64,000 nt of DNA, from assembly GCA_902793685.1 (NCBI GenBank), contig CADBEN010000005.1, positions 124,001 to 188,000 on the forward strand, written 5' to 3'. Positions 34,371 to 42,818 of the stretch are shown piece after piece (position 1 is the first letter of the stretch; the number at the start of each line of letters is the position of its first letter). Position numbers and translations under genes: made by a program. The notes beneath the pieces were generated by a model. It did not search any database, was not told the DNA's origin, and saw only the letters and a list, made by a program, of their open reading frames with translations. The stretch is from an uncultured Lachnospiraceae bacterium. GTDB lineage: Bacteria > Bacillota > Clostridia > Lachnospirales > Lachnospiraceae.

Positions 34371-35567
34371 ATGAGCAGTCAGAACCAGAGAGGGCGGTTC
34401 GGCATTCACGGCGGCCAGTATATTCCGGAAACGCTGATGAACGCGGTGATCGAGCTGGAGGAGGCATACAACAGATTCAGGGACGACCCGCAGTTCCAGG
34501 CGGAGCTCACACAGCTGCTGAACGAATACGCGGGACGGCCCAGCCGGCTTTACTTCGCGGAACACATGACGAAGGATCTGGGCGGCGCGAAGATCTACCT
34601 GAAGCGGGAAGACCTGAACCACACCGGCGCCCACAAGATCAACAATGCCCTGGGGCAGGCGCTGCTGGCGAAAAAGATGGGGAAGACCCGCCTGATCGCG
34701 GAGACCGGCGCAGGGCAGCACGGCGTGGCGACGGCGACAGCGGCGGCGTTCCTCGGCATGGAGTGCGTGGTCTACATGGGCGAGGAGGACACGAAGCGGC
34801 AGGCGCTGAACGTGTTCCGCATGCGGCTCCTGGGGGCGAAGGTGATCCCGGTCACCAGCGGGACAGCGACCCTTAAGGACGCGGTCTCCGAGACCTTCCG
34901 CGAGTGGACCGGGCGTATCGCGGACACCCACTACTGCCTCGGCTCCTGCATGGGACCTCACCCCTTCCCCACCATCGTCCGCGACTTCCAGGCGGTGATC
35001 TCCCGGGAAATCAAGGCCCAGATCCTGGAGAAGGAGGGGCGGCTTCCGGACGCGGTGCTTGCCTGCGTCGGCGGCGGCTCCAATGCCATCGGCACCTTCT
35101 ATCACTTTATTGAGGACAAGGATGTCCGGCTGATCGGGTGCGAGGCGGCAGGCCGGGGCATCGACACCTGGGAGACTGCGGCCACCATGAACACCGGCCG
35201 GCTCGGAATCTTCCACGGCATGAAATCCTATTTCTGCCAGGACGAGTACGGGCAGATCGCACCGGTCTACTCGATCTCCGCGGGTCTCGATTATCCGGGC
35301 ATCGGGCCGGAACACGCATGGCTCCACGATATAGGCCGCGCCGAGTATGTGCCGGTGACGGATGAGGAGGCGGTGCAGGCCTTCGAGTATCTGGCCAGGA
35401 CCGAGGGCATCATCCCCGCCATCGAGAGCGCTCACGCAGTGGCGTACGCAATGAAGATCGCGCCGAAAATGGACAAGGACCAGATCATGGTCATCACCCT
35501 TTCCGGGCGCGGAGACAAGGACGTGGCCGCCATCGCGCGGTACAGAGGGGAGGATCTCCATGAGTAA
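34371..35567 (+). CDS. trpB: Tryptophan synthase beta chain
   Basis: PLP enzyme that joins indole and serine to make tryptophan, in complex with TrpA. 398 aa, normal. Conserved: [56 protein letters not shown] (PLP lysine in HTGAHK), [31 protein letters not shown], and [11 protein letters not shown] at the end. The frame is open from 34221 but GGAGG 7 nt before ATG 34371 and the family N-terminus fix the start. It overlaps trpA by 8 nt. This is the TrpB1 type expected with TrpA. Confidence 0.96.
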   Translation: MSSQNQRGRFGIHGGQYIPETLMNAVIELEEAYNRFRDDPQFQAELTQLLNEYAGRPSRLYFAEHMTKDLGGAKIYLKREDLNHTGAHKINNALGQALLAKKMGKTRLIAETGAGQHGVATATAAAFLGMECVVYMGEEDTKRQALNVFRMRLLGAKVIPVTSGTATLKDAVSETFREWTGRIADTHYCLGSCMGPHPFPTIVRDFQAVISREIKAQILEKEGRLPDAVLACVGGGSNAIGTFYHFIEDKDVRLIGCEAAGRGIDTWETAATMNTGRLGIFHGMKSYFCQDEYGQIAPVYSISAGLDYPGIGPEHAWLHDIGRAEYVPVTDEEAVQAFEYLARTEGIIPAIESAHAVAYAMKIAPKMDKDQIMVITLSGRGDKDVAAIARYRGEDLHE

Positions 35568-36363
35568 GATCAAGGAAGCATTTGCGAAGGGGAAGGCATT
35601 TATCCCGTTTATTACCTGCGGCGATCCGGACCTGGAGACCACAAAAAAGATCGTGAGGGCCATGGCGGCAAACGGCGCGGATCTGATCGAGCTTGGCATT
35701 CCCTTCTCGGATCCCACGGCGGAGGGGCCTGTGATCCAGGAAGCCAATATCCGCGCGCTGAAGAACCATATCACCACGGACGATGTCTTCGCTATGGTGA
35801 AGGAGCTCCGGCAGGAGCTTTCGATCCCGCTGGTATTCATGACATATGCGAATGTCATTTTTTCCTACGGCACAGGACGGCAGGAACAATGCGGCATCGA
35901 GGGGTTTGCGGCCCGGGCGGCGGAGTGCGGCATCAGCGGCATCATCCTGCCGGACGTTCCTTTTGAGGAGCGGGAAGAGTTCGCGCCGGTTTTCCGGAAG
36001 TACTACGGCATCGACCTTATCTCCATGATCGCGCCTACGTCTCATGAGAGGATCAAAACCATCGCGTCACAGGCGGAGGGCTTTGTCTATGTGGTGTCGT
36101 CCCTGGGGGTTACAGGGATCCGCCGGAATATCACCACGGATCTCGGCGCCATGGTGGCACTGGTGCGGGAAGCAAATCCGGAGATCCCCTGCGCCATCGG
36201 TTTCGGCATCTCGACGCCGGCCCAGGCGGAGCATATGGGAAAGCTCGCCGACGGGGTGATCGTGGGAAGCGCCATCGTGAAGCAGATCGGAGCGCTGGGC
36301 ACCGCGGCGCCGGAGGTGATCGGGGCTTATACGAAGGAGATGAAGGAAGCGGCAAACCGGTGA
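35560..36363 (+). CDS. trpA: Tryptophan synthase alpha chain
   Basis: Cleaves indole-3-glycerol phosphate to indole, which is channelled to TrpB. 267 aa TIM barrel. Motifs: [47 protein letters not shown] with the catalytic Glu/Asp, [18 protein letters not shown], and [17 protein letters not shown]. The C-terminal [17 protein letters not shown] and [11 protein letters not shown] bind phosphate. The start overlaps trpB by 8 nt, with GAGGGGAGG just upstream. It is the last gene of the trp operon. Confidence 0.96.
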   Translation: MSKIKEAFAKGKAFIPFITCGDPDLETTKKIVRAMAANGADLIELGIPFSDPTAEGPVIQEANIRALKNHITTDDVFAMVKELRQELSIPLVFMTYANVIFSYGTGRQEQCGIEGFAARAAECGISGIILPDVPFEEREEFAPVFRKYYGIDLISMIAPTSHERIKTIASQAEGFVYVVSSLGVTGIRRNITTDLGAMVALVREANPEIPCAIGFGISTPAQAEHMGKLADGVIVGSAIVKQIGALGTAAPEVIGAYTKEMKEAANR

Positions 36364-36411
36364 GACGAAGAAGCCGGGAAAGGAACAATTCACGACGGAA
36401 AGAGCAGATTG

Positions 36412-36420
36412 TGCTATGAT
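36412..36420 (+). promoter_or_regulatory. Extended -10 promoter for the sensor kinase operon
   Basis: TGC-TATGAT (TATGAT at 36415-36420) without a clear -35 box. It is the only good -10 element in the 179-nt gap between trpA and the kinase. Confidence 0.45.
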
Positions 36421-36423
36421 AAG

Positions 36424-36455
36424 GGCAGCAGGCCGGACGCCTGCTGTCCTCTTTT
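36424..36455 (+). terminator. Terminator-like hairpin after trpA, in the kinase leader
   Basis: A 10-bp stem with one G-T pair (36424-36433 with 36439-36448), then CTCTTTT. It may end the trp operon. Because the -10 box lies just upstream, it could also act as an attenuator at the very start of the kinase transcript. Confidence 0.6.
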
Positions 36456-36464
36456 CAGCATGAC

Positions 36465-36522
36465 GCAGCGAAAGCTGCTGCCTGACGGCAGTCCGCGCGG
36501 CTTTTTGTCCCGCAGGCGGGAC
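36465..36522 (+). promoter_or_regulatory. Three stem-loops in the kinase leader
   Basis: GCAGC-GAAA-GCTGC (36465-36478), CTGCC-TGAC-GGCAG (36478-36491) and GTCCCG-CAGG-CGGGAC (36507-36522) follow in series; a CTTTTTG tract lies before the third. They form a compact leader of unknown role, ending 20 nt before the start codon. Confidence 0.45.
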
Positions 36523-36542
36523 CTGAATTTCGGAGAATCCTG

Positions 36543-38291
36543 ATGAATCAGAATGATAACAACAAATCCATGGAGCGCAGGCTCTATTTTTCGTTTCTGC
36601 TCCTGGCGGCGGCCCTCCTGGTCTCCTGCCTTCTGATTTCCCTGGCCATCAGCATCCGCAGGGCCCAGAGAGATCTGGATCAGCGGATCAGCGACACGGC
36701 AGCGTTTATCGCTGAGCTGCCGGAGGTGCAGAAGATGCTGCAGACCGGCTATCCGGACAAGGAGACGCTGCAGAAGATCGATCTTCTGGTGGCGGACTTC
36801 TCCGGGGTGGAGGCGGTCATGATCGCGAATACCAACGGCCTGCGCTTTTACCAGACAGACCGTCATGTGGTGGGCGATACCTATGTGGACGGGGATGAGA
36901 AGGCCATTCTGAACGGAAGTGAGCCCTATATCACCACGGTGTACGGCACCATCGACCGCCAGCATTGCGCATTTCACGCCATCCGGAACCAGGCAGGAGC
37001 CATCACCGGATTCGTCATGGTTTCCGTTCCTTCCGCACAGATCACGGTGGAGCAGCGGGAACTGGTCCTTTTGTATTTGTTCCTTCTTGTTGTCATGCTT
37101 GTGCTGGCAAGCCTGATCGCCCGGGCATTCCTCCGCTTCCAGAGAAATGCCCTGATGGGTTACCGCCCCGGAGAACTGCTTTCCCTGTATATCCGGCAGG
37201 ACGTGGTCATCAATTCCCTTTCGGAGGGCCTGATCTCCACCGACCGGAACGGCAGGATCCTGTTTTCCAACGCGGCTGCGCGGAAGCTGGTCACGGAGAA
37301 TGACGAAATCATTGCCGGGAAACAGCTGAAGGACGTTTTTCCCGAGACACAGTTTGACCGGATCATGAAGGAGCGGAAGGTCCACGAGCCGGATACCCGG
37401 GACATCGGGGACAGGACCGTCATCGTCAGCGAAGTGCCTCTGAATGCCAGGGGCCGGCAGCCGGAGGGGGTGCTGGTCATCCTTCAGGACCGGACTGAGG
37501 CGCTGAAGCTTTCGGATGAGCTGTCCGGCGCCCGGAACATGATGGATACGCTCCGCGCGTTCAACCACGAATTCCTGAACAAGCTGCACATCATTCTCGG
37601 GTACCTGCAGACCGGGGAGATCGAGAAGGCGAAGCGTTTTATCACGAACAGCAGCCTGGTCTCGAGCCAGGCGGTGCGTGACACCGCAAACATGATCCGG
37701 GTCTCCCGGGTCTGCGCGCTGGTCATCGGGAAGATGATGCACGCCGCAGAGCTGGGGATCCGGCTCACCGTGCAGCCTGACAGCGGCATGCTGGAACAGG
37801 ACCTGATCCTTTCCCAGGAGGAGTACGTTACCATCATCGGAAACCTCCTGGAAAACGCCATCGAGGAACTGAACGCGGACGATGCCGAAAACACGGCGGA
37901 GACGGCCGGCACGGACGGTGTTTCCTCTGCAGGCGCGGATCCTGCGGACGATGCTTACACTGCGGAAGATGAGCGTCTCCGGGAGATCGTGCTGGGGATC
38001 TACTGCCGCCCGGAGGTCAGCATCATCACCTGTGAAGATACCGGAAGCGGCATCCGGGACGATGTCCTGCCGCGGATCTTTGAGAAGGGCGTGACCACAA
38101 AGGGTGAGAACCATGGAACCGGCCTGTTCCTGGTAAAGCAGATCGTCGACAGCCGGAACGGGGAGATTAGCGTGGACACGGAACCCGGCGAAGGAACGTG
38201 CTTCACCATCACCTTCACGGCTGCGGAAAGCGCCGGCATCGCGGAAGAAAGCGCCGGCACCGAAGAAGAGAGCACCGGCACCGCAGAATAA
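36543..38291 (+). CDS. CitA/DcuS-family sensor histidine kinase
   Basis: Membrane sensor kinase, 582 aa. Layout: membrane span 1 (about 14-36), an extracellular sensor domain of about 130 residues, membrane span 2 (about 175-195), a cytosolic PAS domain (VVINSLSEGLISTDRNGRILFSNAAA), then a Spo0B-type dimerisation helix with the phospho-histidine in RAFNHEFLNKLHIILGYLQ (about His342) and an ATPase domain (GNLLENAIEEL; EDTGSGI; GTGLFLVKQIVDS). An acidic insertion of about 35 residues follows the N box, and the tail repeats AGTEEES-like units. Members of this family sense carboxylates. The response regulator follows after 66 nt and a glutamate symporter after that. Confidence 0.92.
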   Translation: MNQNDNNKSMERRLYFSFLLLAAALLVSCLLISLAISIRRAQRDLDQRISDTAAFIAELPEVQKMLQTGYPDKETLQKIDLLVADFSGVEAVMIANTNGLRFYQTDRHVVGDTYVDGDEKAILNGSEPYITTVYGTIDRQHCAFHAIRNQAGAITGFVMVSVPSAQITVEQRELVLLYLFLLVVMLVLASLIARAFLRFQRNALMGYRPGELLSLYIRQDVVINSLSEGLISTDRNGRILFSNAAARKLVTENDEIIAGKQLKDVFPETQFDRIMKERKVHEPDTRDIGDRTVIVSEVPLNARGRQPEGVLVILQDRTEALKLSDELSGARNMMDTLRAFNHEFLNKLHIILGYLQTGEIEKAKRFITNSSLVSSQAVRDTANMIRVSRVCALVIGKMMHAAELGIRLTVQPDSGMLEQDLILSQEEYVTIIGNLLENAIEELNADDAENTAETAGTDGVSSAGADPADDAYTAEDERLREIVLGIYCRPEVSIITCEDTGSGIRDDVLPRIFEKGVTTKGENHGTGLFLVKQIVDSRNGEISVDTEPGEGTCFTITFTAAESAGIAEESAGTEEESTGTAE

Positions 38292-38357
38292 AACGCCGGC
38301 ACCGCAAATAAGACAGAGGTATAGTATCAGACAGCCGAGACGGACAGGAGGAAAGGG

Positions 38358-39074
38358 ATGTACAGAGTTATTATCGTGGAGGATGACCCGATGGTTGCTT
38401 CTATCAACCGGAAATATGTGGAAGCTTCCGAAGGCTTTTCCGTGACCGGGATGTTTAAAAACGGGCAGGAGGCGCTGGAGTATCTGAACACACAGGATGC
38501 GGACCTGGTGATCCTGGACTACTTTACGCCGCAGATGAACGGGGCGGACTTCATCGACCGCCTTCACGCAGCCGGAAAGACGCCCAGCATCATCATGGTG
38601 ACCTCCGCGAACAGCACGAATCTGGTGAAAAAGCTGATGCGGCGCGGCGTTACCGACTACCTTGTGAAGCCCTTTGAGTATGAACGGTTCCGGGCAGCAC
38701 TGGAACGCTACAGATCTGCCCAGAATCTGCTGGCGGAAGAAAACGGGAGAATGGACCAGACGGAGATCGACCGCCTGATCCGGATCCGAAGGACCGGGGA
38801 GACGGGAGGTGTAGCCGGAGCCGGGACCGGGCAGCCGCAGCAGGAGCTTCCGAAGGGACTGAACGGGCGGACGCTGGAAATGGTCCGGGGATTCCTGCGG
38901 GACCACAGCGACCAGAGCTATACGAGTGAAAACGTTGCCTCGCTGGTGGGCGTGTCCCGGATCACGGTGCGGCGGTATCTGAACTATATGGTGGAGAGCG
39001 GGGAGCTGGACAGCCGCATCGACTATCATACGGGCGGCCGGCCGGGGATCCTGTATCGGTGGCGTAAAGATTAA
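38358..39074 (+). CDS. CitB/DcuR-family response regulator
   Basis: Transcription regulator paired with the kinase just upstream. 238 aa. The receiver domain has the acidic pair in VEDD (residues 8-10), phospho-acceptor Asp54 in LVILDYFTPQMNG, Thr82 in MVTSAN and Lys104 in YLVKPF. A linker (about 130-165) with a Gly/Gln-rich stretch leads to a helix-turn-helix domain (SYTSENVASLVGVSRITVRRYLNYMVESGEL) typical of the CitB/MalR group. AGGAGGAAAGGG precedes the ATG. The likely target is the gltS promoter directly downstream, which has repeat sites. Confidence 0.93.
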   Translation: MYRVIIVEDDPMVASINRKYVEASEGFSVTGMFKNGQEALEYLNTQDADLVILDYFTPQMNGADFIDRLHAAGKTPSIIMVTSANSTNLVKKLMRRGVTDYLVKPFEYERFRAALERYRSAQNLLAEENGRMDQTEIDRLIRIRRTGETGGVAGAGTGQPQQELPKGLNGRTLEMVRGFLRDHSDQSYTSENVASLVGVSRITVRRYLNYMVESGELDSRIDYHTGGRPGILYRWRKD

Positions 39075-39084
39075 AAGGTTTACT

Positions 39085-39116
39085 TTAGTTACGAAAGCCG
39101 TTCCTTAATTACGAAA
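39085..39116 (+). promoter_or_regulatory. Two direct repeats, likely activator sites for gltS
   Basis: TTAGTTACGAAA (39085-39096) and TTAATTACGAAA (39105-39116) lie 20 bp apart, two helical turns, and end 2 nt before the -35 box. With a transcription start near 39154 they centre at about -63 and -43, the classic place for a response-regulator activator. Confidence 0.7.
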
Positions 39117-39118
39117 AA

Positions 39119-39147
39119 TTGATTCCCCTTCATCGTTTTTTTATTAT
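39119..39147 (+). promoter_or_regulatory. Promoter of gltS
   Basis: TTGATT (39119-39124), 17-nt spacer, TATTAT (39142-39147). Confidence 0.7.
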
Positions 39148-39181
39148 TTGTGTGAAACAAAGATTCGCCGGAGGGAATAAA

Positions 39182-39194
39182 TTTCAGTAATTAA
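39182..39194 (-). promoter_or_regulatory. Inverted copy of the gltS operator near the ribosome binding site
   Basis: TTTCAGTAATTAA is the reverse complement of TTAATTACGAAA with one extra base. It lies just before the AAGGAGGGGG ribosome binding site, so it could mediate repression, looping or nothing. Confidence 0.4.
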
Positions 39195-39206
39195 GGAGGG
39201 GGAAAA

Positions 39207-40427
39207 ATGGAAATACCAAGTGTAAAAATCAACATGTTTCAGATGATGGCGATCGTCGTCCTGGTCATCTACTTCGGTCAGTGGCTGCGCAATAAGCTGC
39301 CGGTCCTGAAGAAGTACTGCATCCCGAGCGCAGTCGTCGGCGGCACCCTTTTCTCACTGCTCACCTGCGCGCTTTATCTGGGCGGAATCGTTCAGTTCGA
39401 GTGGGAAAACCAGAGCATCATGAACAACTTCTTCTACAACATCTTCTTCGCGGCGTCCGGCATGGAAGCATCCCTGGCTCTGCTGAAGAAGGGCGGCAGA
39501 CTGGTCGTGATCTTCGCGATCCTTGCGGCACTCCTTGCAGTCCTTCAGAACTGCCTGGCGCTCGGCGTCGGGACCGCGATGGGCATGAACCCGCTGACCG
39601 CTCTGATGGCAGGTTCCACTCCGCTGACCGGCGGACACGGAAATGCCGCATCCTTCGGACCGATCGCTGCTGAGATGGGCGGTGTCGGCGCAGTCGAGGT
39701 CTCTGTCGCGGCTGCTACCTTCGGCCTGATCTCCGGATGCCTGATCGGCGGACCGATCGGACGTCAGCTGATCACGAAGTACAACCTGGACAAGAACTAC
39801 ATTGAGCAGAAGGAAGAGAGCATCGGCGAGAAGGCCATCCATATCTTCAAGGCTTCCCAGTGCCAGAACGCATGGTTCTGCCTGATCGCTGCCTGCGGTC
39901 TCGGCCAGTGCCTGCTTGAGATCAGAAAGATGATCCTTCCGGGTCTGAACATGCCGATCCACGTCATGTGCATGCTCGCCGGCATCCTGATCCGCCTTGT
40001 CATGGACAAGCTTGGAAAGACCAGCGAGGAGTTCTACGAGACCACCTCCAATGTCGGCGACATCAGCCTTGCGCTGTTCGTCTCCCTGTCCATCATCACC
40101 ATGAAGCTGTGGCAGCTCATCGACCTGGCTCTGCCGCTGCTCACCATCCTGTTCCTGCAGCTGATCATGATCTATCTGTTCGTCCGCTTTATCACCTTCA
40201 ACCTTTGCGGACGTGACTATGACGCAGCAATCATCGCTGTCGGACACACCGGATTCGGCCTTGGCGCTGTCCCGGTCTCCATGGCGACCATGTCTTCTGT
40301 CTGCGAACAGTACTACTACTCCAAGATCGCTTACTTCGTTGTCCCGCTGATCGGCGGATTCCTGAGCAACATTACGAACGCCATCGCGATCACGACGTTC
40401 CTGAACATCGCCCAGGGCATGCTCTGA
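39207..40427 (+). CDS. gltS: Sodium/glutamate symporter (GltS family)
   Basis: Sodium-coupled importer of glutamate in the cytoplasmic membrane. 406 aa with about ten membrane spans in two inverted halves. The GltS re-entrant loop motifs are AGSTPLTGGHGNAASFGPIAAE in the first half and AVGHTGFGLGAVPVSMATMSSV in the second, each preceded by helices typical of the ESS family. AAGGAGGGGG precedes the ATG. It lies behind a two-component pair and has its own promoter with two upstream repeats, so it is probably induced by that system. A strong terminator follows. Confidence 0.93.
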   Translation: MEIPSVKINMFQMMAIVVLVIYFGQWLRNKLPVLKKYCIPSAVVGGTLFSLLTCALYLGGIVQFEWENQSIMNNFFYNIFFAASGMEASLALLKKGGRLVVIFAILAALLAVLQNCLALGVGTAMGMNPLTALMAGSTPLTGGHGNAASFGPIAAEMGGVGAVEVSVAAATFGLISGCLIGGPIGRQLITKYNLDKNYIEQKEESIGEKAIHIFKASQCQNAWFCLIAACGLGQCLLEIRKMILPGLNMPIHVMCMLAGILIRLVMDKLGKTSEEFYETTSNVGDISLALFVSLSIITMKLWQLIDLALPLLTILFLQLIMIYLFVRFITFNLCGRDYDAAIIAVGHTGFGLGAVPVSMATMSSVCEQYYYSKIAYFVVPLIGGFLSNITNAIAITTFLNIAQGML

Positions 40428-40481
40428 CGACGCCGGACGAAGGCAGGCAGATCATTCTTGAACCTGTGGATCAAAGATACG

Positions 40482-40518
40482 GCGGGGACCTGACGGGTCC
40501 CCGCTGTTTCCGTTTTTT
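40482..40518 (+). terminator. Terminator after gltS
   Basis: A 9-bp perfect GC-rich stem (40482-40490 with 40496-40504), 5-nt loop, then TGTTTCCGTTTTTT. Confidence 0.85.
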
Positions 40519-40543
40519 ACTGCACGTCTGCCGGAAAAAGAGT

Positions 40544-40549
40544 TATAAT
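40544..40549 (+). promoter_or_regulatory. -10 box for the TAXI lipoprotein gene
   Basis: TATAAT about 55 nt before the start codons at 40600/40609; the -35 region (TGCACG) is weak. Confidence 0.4.
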
Positions 40550-40608
40550 CATAACTGGGTTACGCTGCAGGAAAGTGTAATGATCATCAGGACAGAGGAA
40601 TGAAGTCA

Positions 40609-41631
40609 ATGAAATTGCTGAGACGAGCATCGGCTGCAGCTGTTGCGACAGCGGTCTTTCTGGCGGCATGTTCCGGTTCCGGGCCGGACCCGGGCGGAAA
40701 CACCGCGAATACTCCGGCACCGGCAAATGCATCGGGGGGGCTGACCCTTCTCACCATCGGGACCGCAGACAGCGGCGGCAGCATGTATGCGGCGGGAGCC
40801 GCGCTGGCCCGGGCCTTCATGAGCCGGGACACATCGCTCCGGTTCAACATCAATGCTTCGACGGGATCCTTCAGCAACGTCGCTGACCTGATCGGGGGCC
40901 AGGTGGATCTGGCGCTGGTCAGCAGCGATATCGCAAATATGGCAGTCCGCGGAAAGGGCGCGTTCGAGGGAAAGCCGGCGGAACTCCGGGCGATCGCTTC
41001 CGTCTACACCAGCATTTCCAACTGGATGGCCCGGGATGATTCCGGCATTGAGTATGTGCATGATCTGGCAGGCCGCAGTGCGGCCATCGGACCGGAATCC
41101 TCCGCCACGGACCGTGCGGCAAGAAACGCTCTGGAGGCGGTGGGAGTCTCCATGTCTGATGGAACGTTCGTGAATGCAGGCCTTGGTTCCGGGGCAGATA
41201 TGGTCGCCTCCGGGGAGCTGGACGCGGTTCACGGCTTTGCGGGACCTCCCATCCCATGGCAGACCAGGCTCGCGGAAGAACTGCCCTGCCACCTTCTCCG
41301 CTACACGGCGGAGGAACTGGCGCGGATCCTTTCCGCGGAGCCTTCCTATATCCCGGTCGTCATTCCGGCGGGCACCTACAAGGGCCAGACGGAGGATATC
41401 GGGACCTTCGGCGCGCAGTGCGTGCTCTGTGTGAGCGCTGAGATGGACGAGGATCAGGCTTACCGGCTGACAGAGCTCCTGTGCGCTTCTCTGGAGGAAC
41501 TTGCCGCCGCCGAACCGGTCCTTTCCGGGATCGCCGGCGAGCTTCTGGAGAGCGACGATCTCCCGGTGCAGCTGCATCCCGGCGCGGAGCGCTTTTACCG
41601 GGAGCACCGCCCGGAGGTCTTCGCGAACTGA
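40609..41631 (+). CDS. TAXI-family TRAP-type solute receptor, lipoprotein
   Basis: Extracellular substrate-binding protein of the TAXI class. About 340 aa. The signal peptide ends in a lipobox (FLAACSG), then a Pro/Ala/Asn-rich linker; the binding domain starts LTLLTIGTADSGGSMYAAGAALARAF. NASTGSFSNVADLIGGQVDLALVSSDIANMA and GPESSATDRAARNALEAVGV are typical of TAXI receptors. No TRAP permease (DctQM) gene is beside it, so it is an orphan. Its neighbour gltS imports glutamate, and some TAXI proteins bind glutamate, so a shared substrate is possible. GAGGA sits 9 nt before ATG 40609; ATG 40600 (three residues longer) is the alternative. Confidence 0.85.
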   Translation: MKLLRRASAAAVATAVFLAACSGSGPDPGGNTANTPAPANASGGLTLLTIGTADSGGSMYAAGAALARAFMSRDTSLRFNINASTGSFSNVADLIGGQVDLALVSSDIANMAVRGKGAFEGKPAELRAIASVYTSISNWMARDDSGIEYVHDLAGRSAAIGPESSATDRAARNALEAVGVSMSDGTFVNAGLGSGADMVASGELDAVHGFAGPPIPWQTRLAEELPCHLLRYTAEELARILSAEPSYIPVVIPAGTYKGQTEDIGTFGAQCVLCVSAEMDEDQAYRLTELLCASLEELAAAEPVLSGIAGELLESDDLPVQLHPGAERFYREHRPEVFAN

Positions 41632-41659
41632 ACCGCGGCAATTCAGAGTGTTCTCCGCC

Positions 41660-41692
41660 GCCGGACACATGTATATGTGTCCGGCATTTTTT
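41660..41692 (+). terminator. Terminator after the TAXI gene
   Basis: An 11-bp perfect stem (41660-41670 with 41675-41685) with GTAT loop, then ATTTTTT. Confidence 0.9.
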
Positions 41693-41693
41693 A

Positions 41694-41722
41694 TTGATGA
41701 ATGAGTAAAAACCGGGTATAGT
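41694..41722 (+). promoter_or_regulatory. Promoter of nrdR
   Basis: TTGATG (41694-41699), 17-nt spacer, TATAGT (41717-41722), beginning right after the preceding terminator. Confidence 0.6.
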
Positions 41723-41750
41723 GTATAAAGTATGTAAAGGAGGCCACAAT

Positions 41751-42215
41751 ATGAAGTGCCCGTTCTGTAATGCTCAGGATACCAAGGTCATCGATTCCCG
41801 TCCGGCGGATGACAACGCGTCCATCCGGAGAAGAAGACAGTGCGAGATCTGCGGAAGAAGGTTTACGACATACGAAAAGCTTGAGACCATGCCGCTCATG
41901 GTCATCAAGAAGGATGATACCCGCGAGCCCTACGACCGCACGAAGATCGAGCACGGCATCATCCAGTCCTGCCACAAGCGTCCCGTCTCCGCGCAGCAGA
42001 TCAGCGCCATCGTGGATGAGATCGAGACCTCCCTTTTCAACCGGGAGGAGCGGGAGATCCCGACCAGCGTCATAGGCGAGATGGTCATGGAACATCTGAA
42101 GGACCTGGACGCGGTCGCCTATGTGCGCTTCGCGTCGGTCTACCGCGAGTTCAAGGATGTGAATACCTTTATGGCAGAGCTGGCCAAGATCCTTGAGCAC
42201 TCGGAGAAGGCATGA
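41751..42215 (+). CDS. nrdR: Transcriptional repressor NrdR
   Basis: Represses ribonucleotide reductase genes in response to ATP/dATP. 154 aa, normal. An N-terminal zinc ribbon (MKCPFCNAQDTKVIDSRPADDNASIRRRRQCEICGRRFTTYE) is followed by an ATP-cone (PLMVIKKDDTREPYDRTKIEHGIIQSCHKRPVS). The frame is open from 41721, but AAAGGAGG before ATG 41751 and the family start MKCPFC are decisive. It overlaps the next gene by 4 nt (ATGA). No NrdR-regulated reductase gene is in the window. Confidence 0.96.
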   Translation: MKCPFCNAQDTKVIDSRPADDNASIRRRRQCEICGRRFTTYEKLETMPLMVIKKDDTREPYDRTKIEHGIIQSCHKRPVSAQQISAIVDEIETSLFNREEREIPTSVIGEMVMEHLKDLDAVAYVRFASVYREFKDVNTFMAELAKILEHSEKA

Positions 42216-42730
42216 AAGGCCGTTTTGCCTTCTGGCCGGAGCGGGTGGCGAAGAGTGCCTTCGCGATCCCTTATGAGCAGCTCTATGAAGAGGGGATCCG
42301 GGGCATTGTCTTTGATATCGACAACACTCTGACGCTTCCGGACGCGCCTGCGGACGAGGCGTGCAGGGAGCTTTTCCGCCGCCTCGGCGACATCGGCCTC
42401 AAGGCCTGCATCGTTTCCAACAACCGGGGACCGCGGGTGAAAAGCTTCGCGGCCGATGTCGGCGCGGACTTTGTACCGAAAGCTCTGAAGCCCCGGCGGT
42501 ACGGCTACCGCCGCGCCATGGAGCTCATGGGGACAGTCCCGGAGAACACGGTGTCGGTGGGAGACCAGCTTTTTACGGACATCTGGGGAGCGAACCGCAT
42601 AGGAATGCATTCCATCCTCACGAAGCCCCTCGTGTTCCTGGATGAGCCGCAGATCATGCTGAAGCGGCTTGTTGAGGCGCCGTTCCTCTATCTCTATCGC
42701 AGAAAGAGGCGGCAGTCGGAAAAACAGTAA
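42212..42730 (+). CDS. YqeG family HAD IIIA-type phosphatase
   Basis: Cytosolic HAD-superfamily phosphatase, 172 aa. The nucleophile motif is VFDIDNTLTLPD (Asp-x-Asp), motif II is IVSNN, and the later motifs are the lysine region (KALKPRRYGYRRAM) and SVGDQLFTDIWGANRIGM, which binds magnesium. The family, named after Bacillus YqeG, is found throughout Firmicutes; its substrate is not firmly known. The start overlaps the end of nrdR in ATGA. The C-terminus is rich in Arg/Lys. Confidence 0.9.
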   Translation: MKGRFAFWPERVAKSAFAIPYEQLYEEGIRGIVFDIDNTLTLPDAPADEACRELFRRLGDIGLKACIVSNNRGPRVKSFAADVGADFVPKALKPRRYGYRRAMELMGTVPENTVSVGDQLFTDIWGANRIGMHSILTKPLVFLDEPQIMLKRLVEAPFLYLYRRKRRQSEKQ

Positions 42731-42738
42731 TTTTTTTC

Positions 42739-42767
42739 TTGCCTGATGGACACGGTTCAGTTAAAAT
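42739..42767 (+). promoter_or_regulatory. Promoter of efp
   Basis: TTGCCT (42739-42744), 17-nt spacer, TAAAAT (42762-42767), 51 nt before the efp start. Confidence 0.6.
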
Positions 42768-42818
42768 ATGGTGAAGAATGCTTATAGGACATAAAACGCC
42801 CTAAAGGAGGAAATATTT

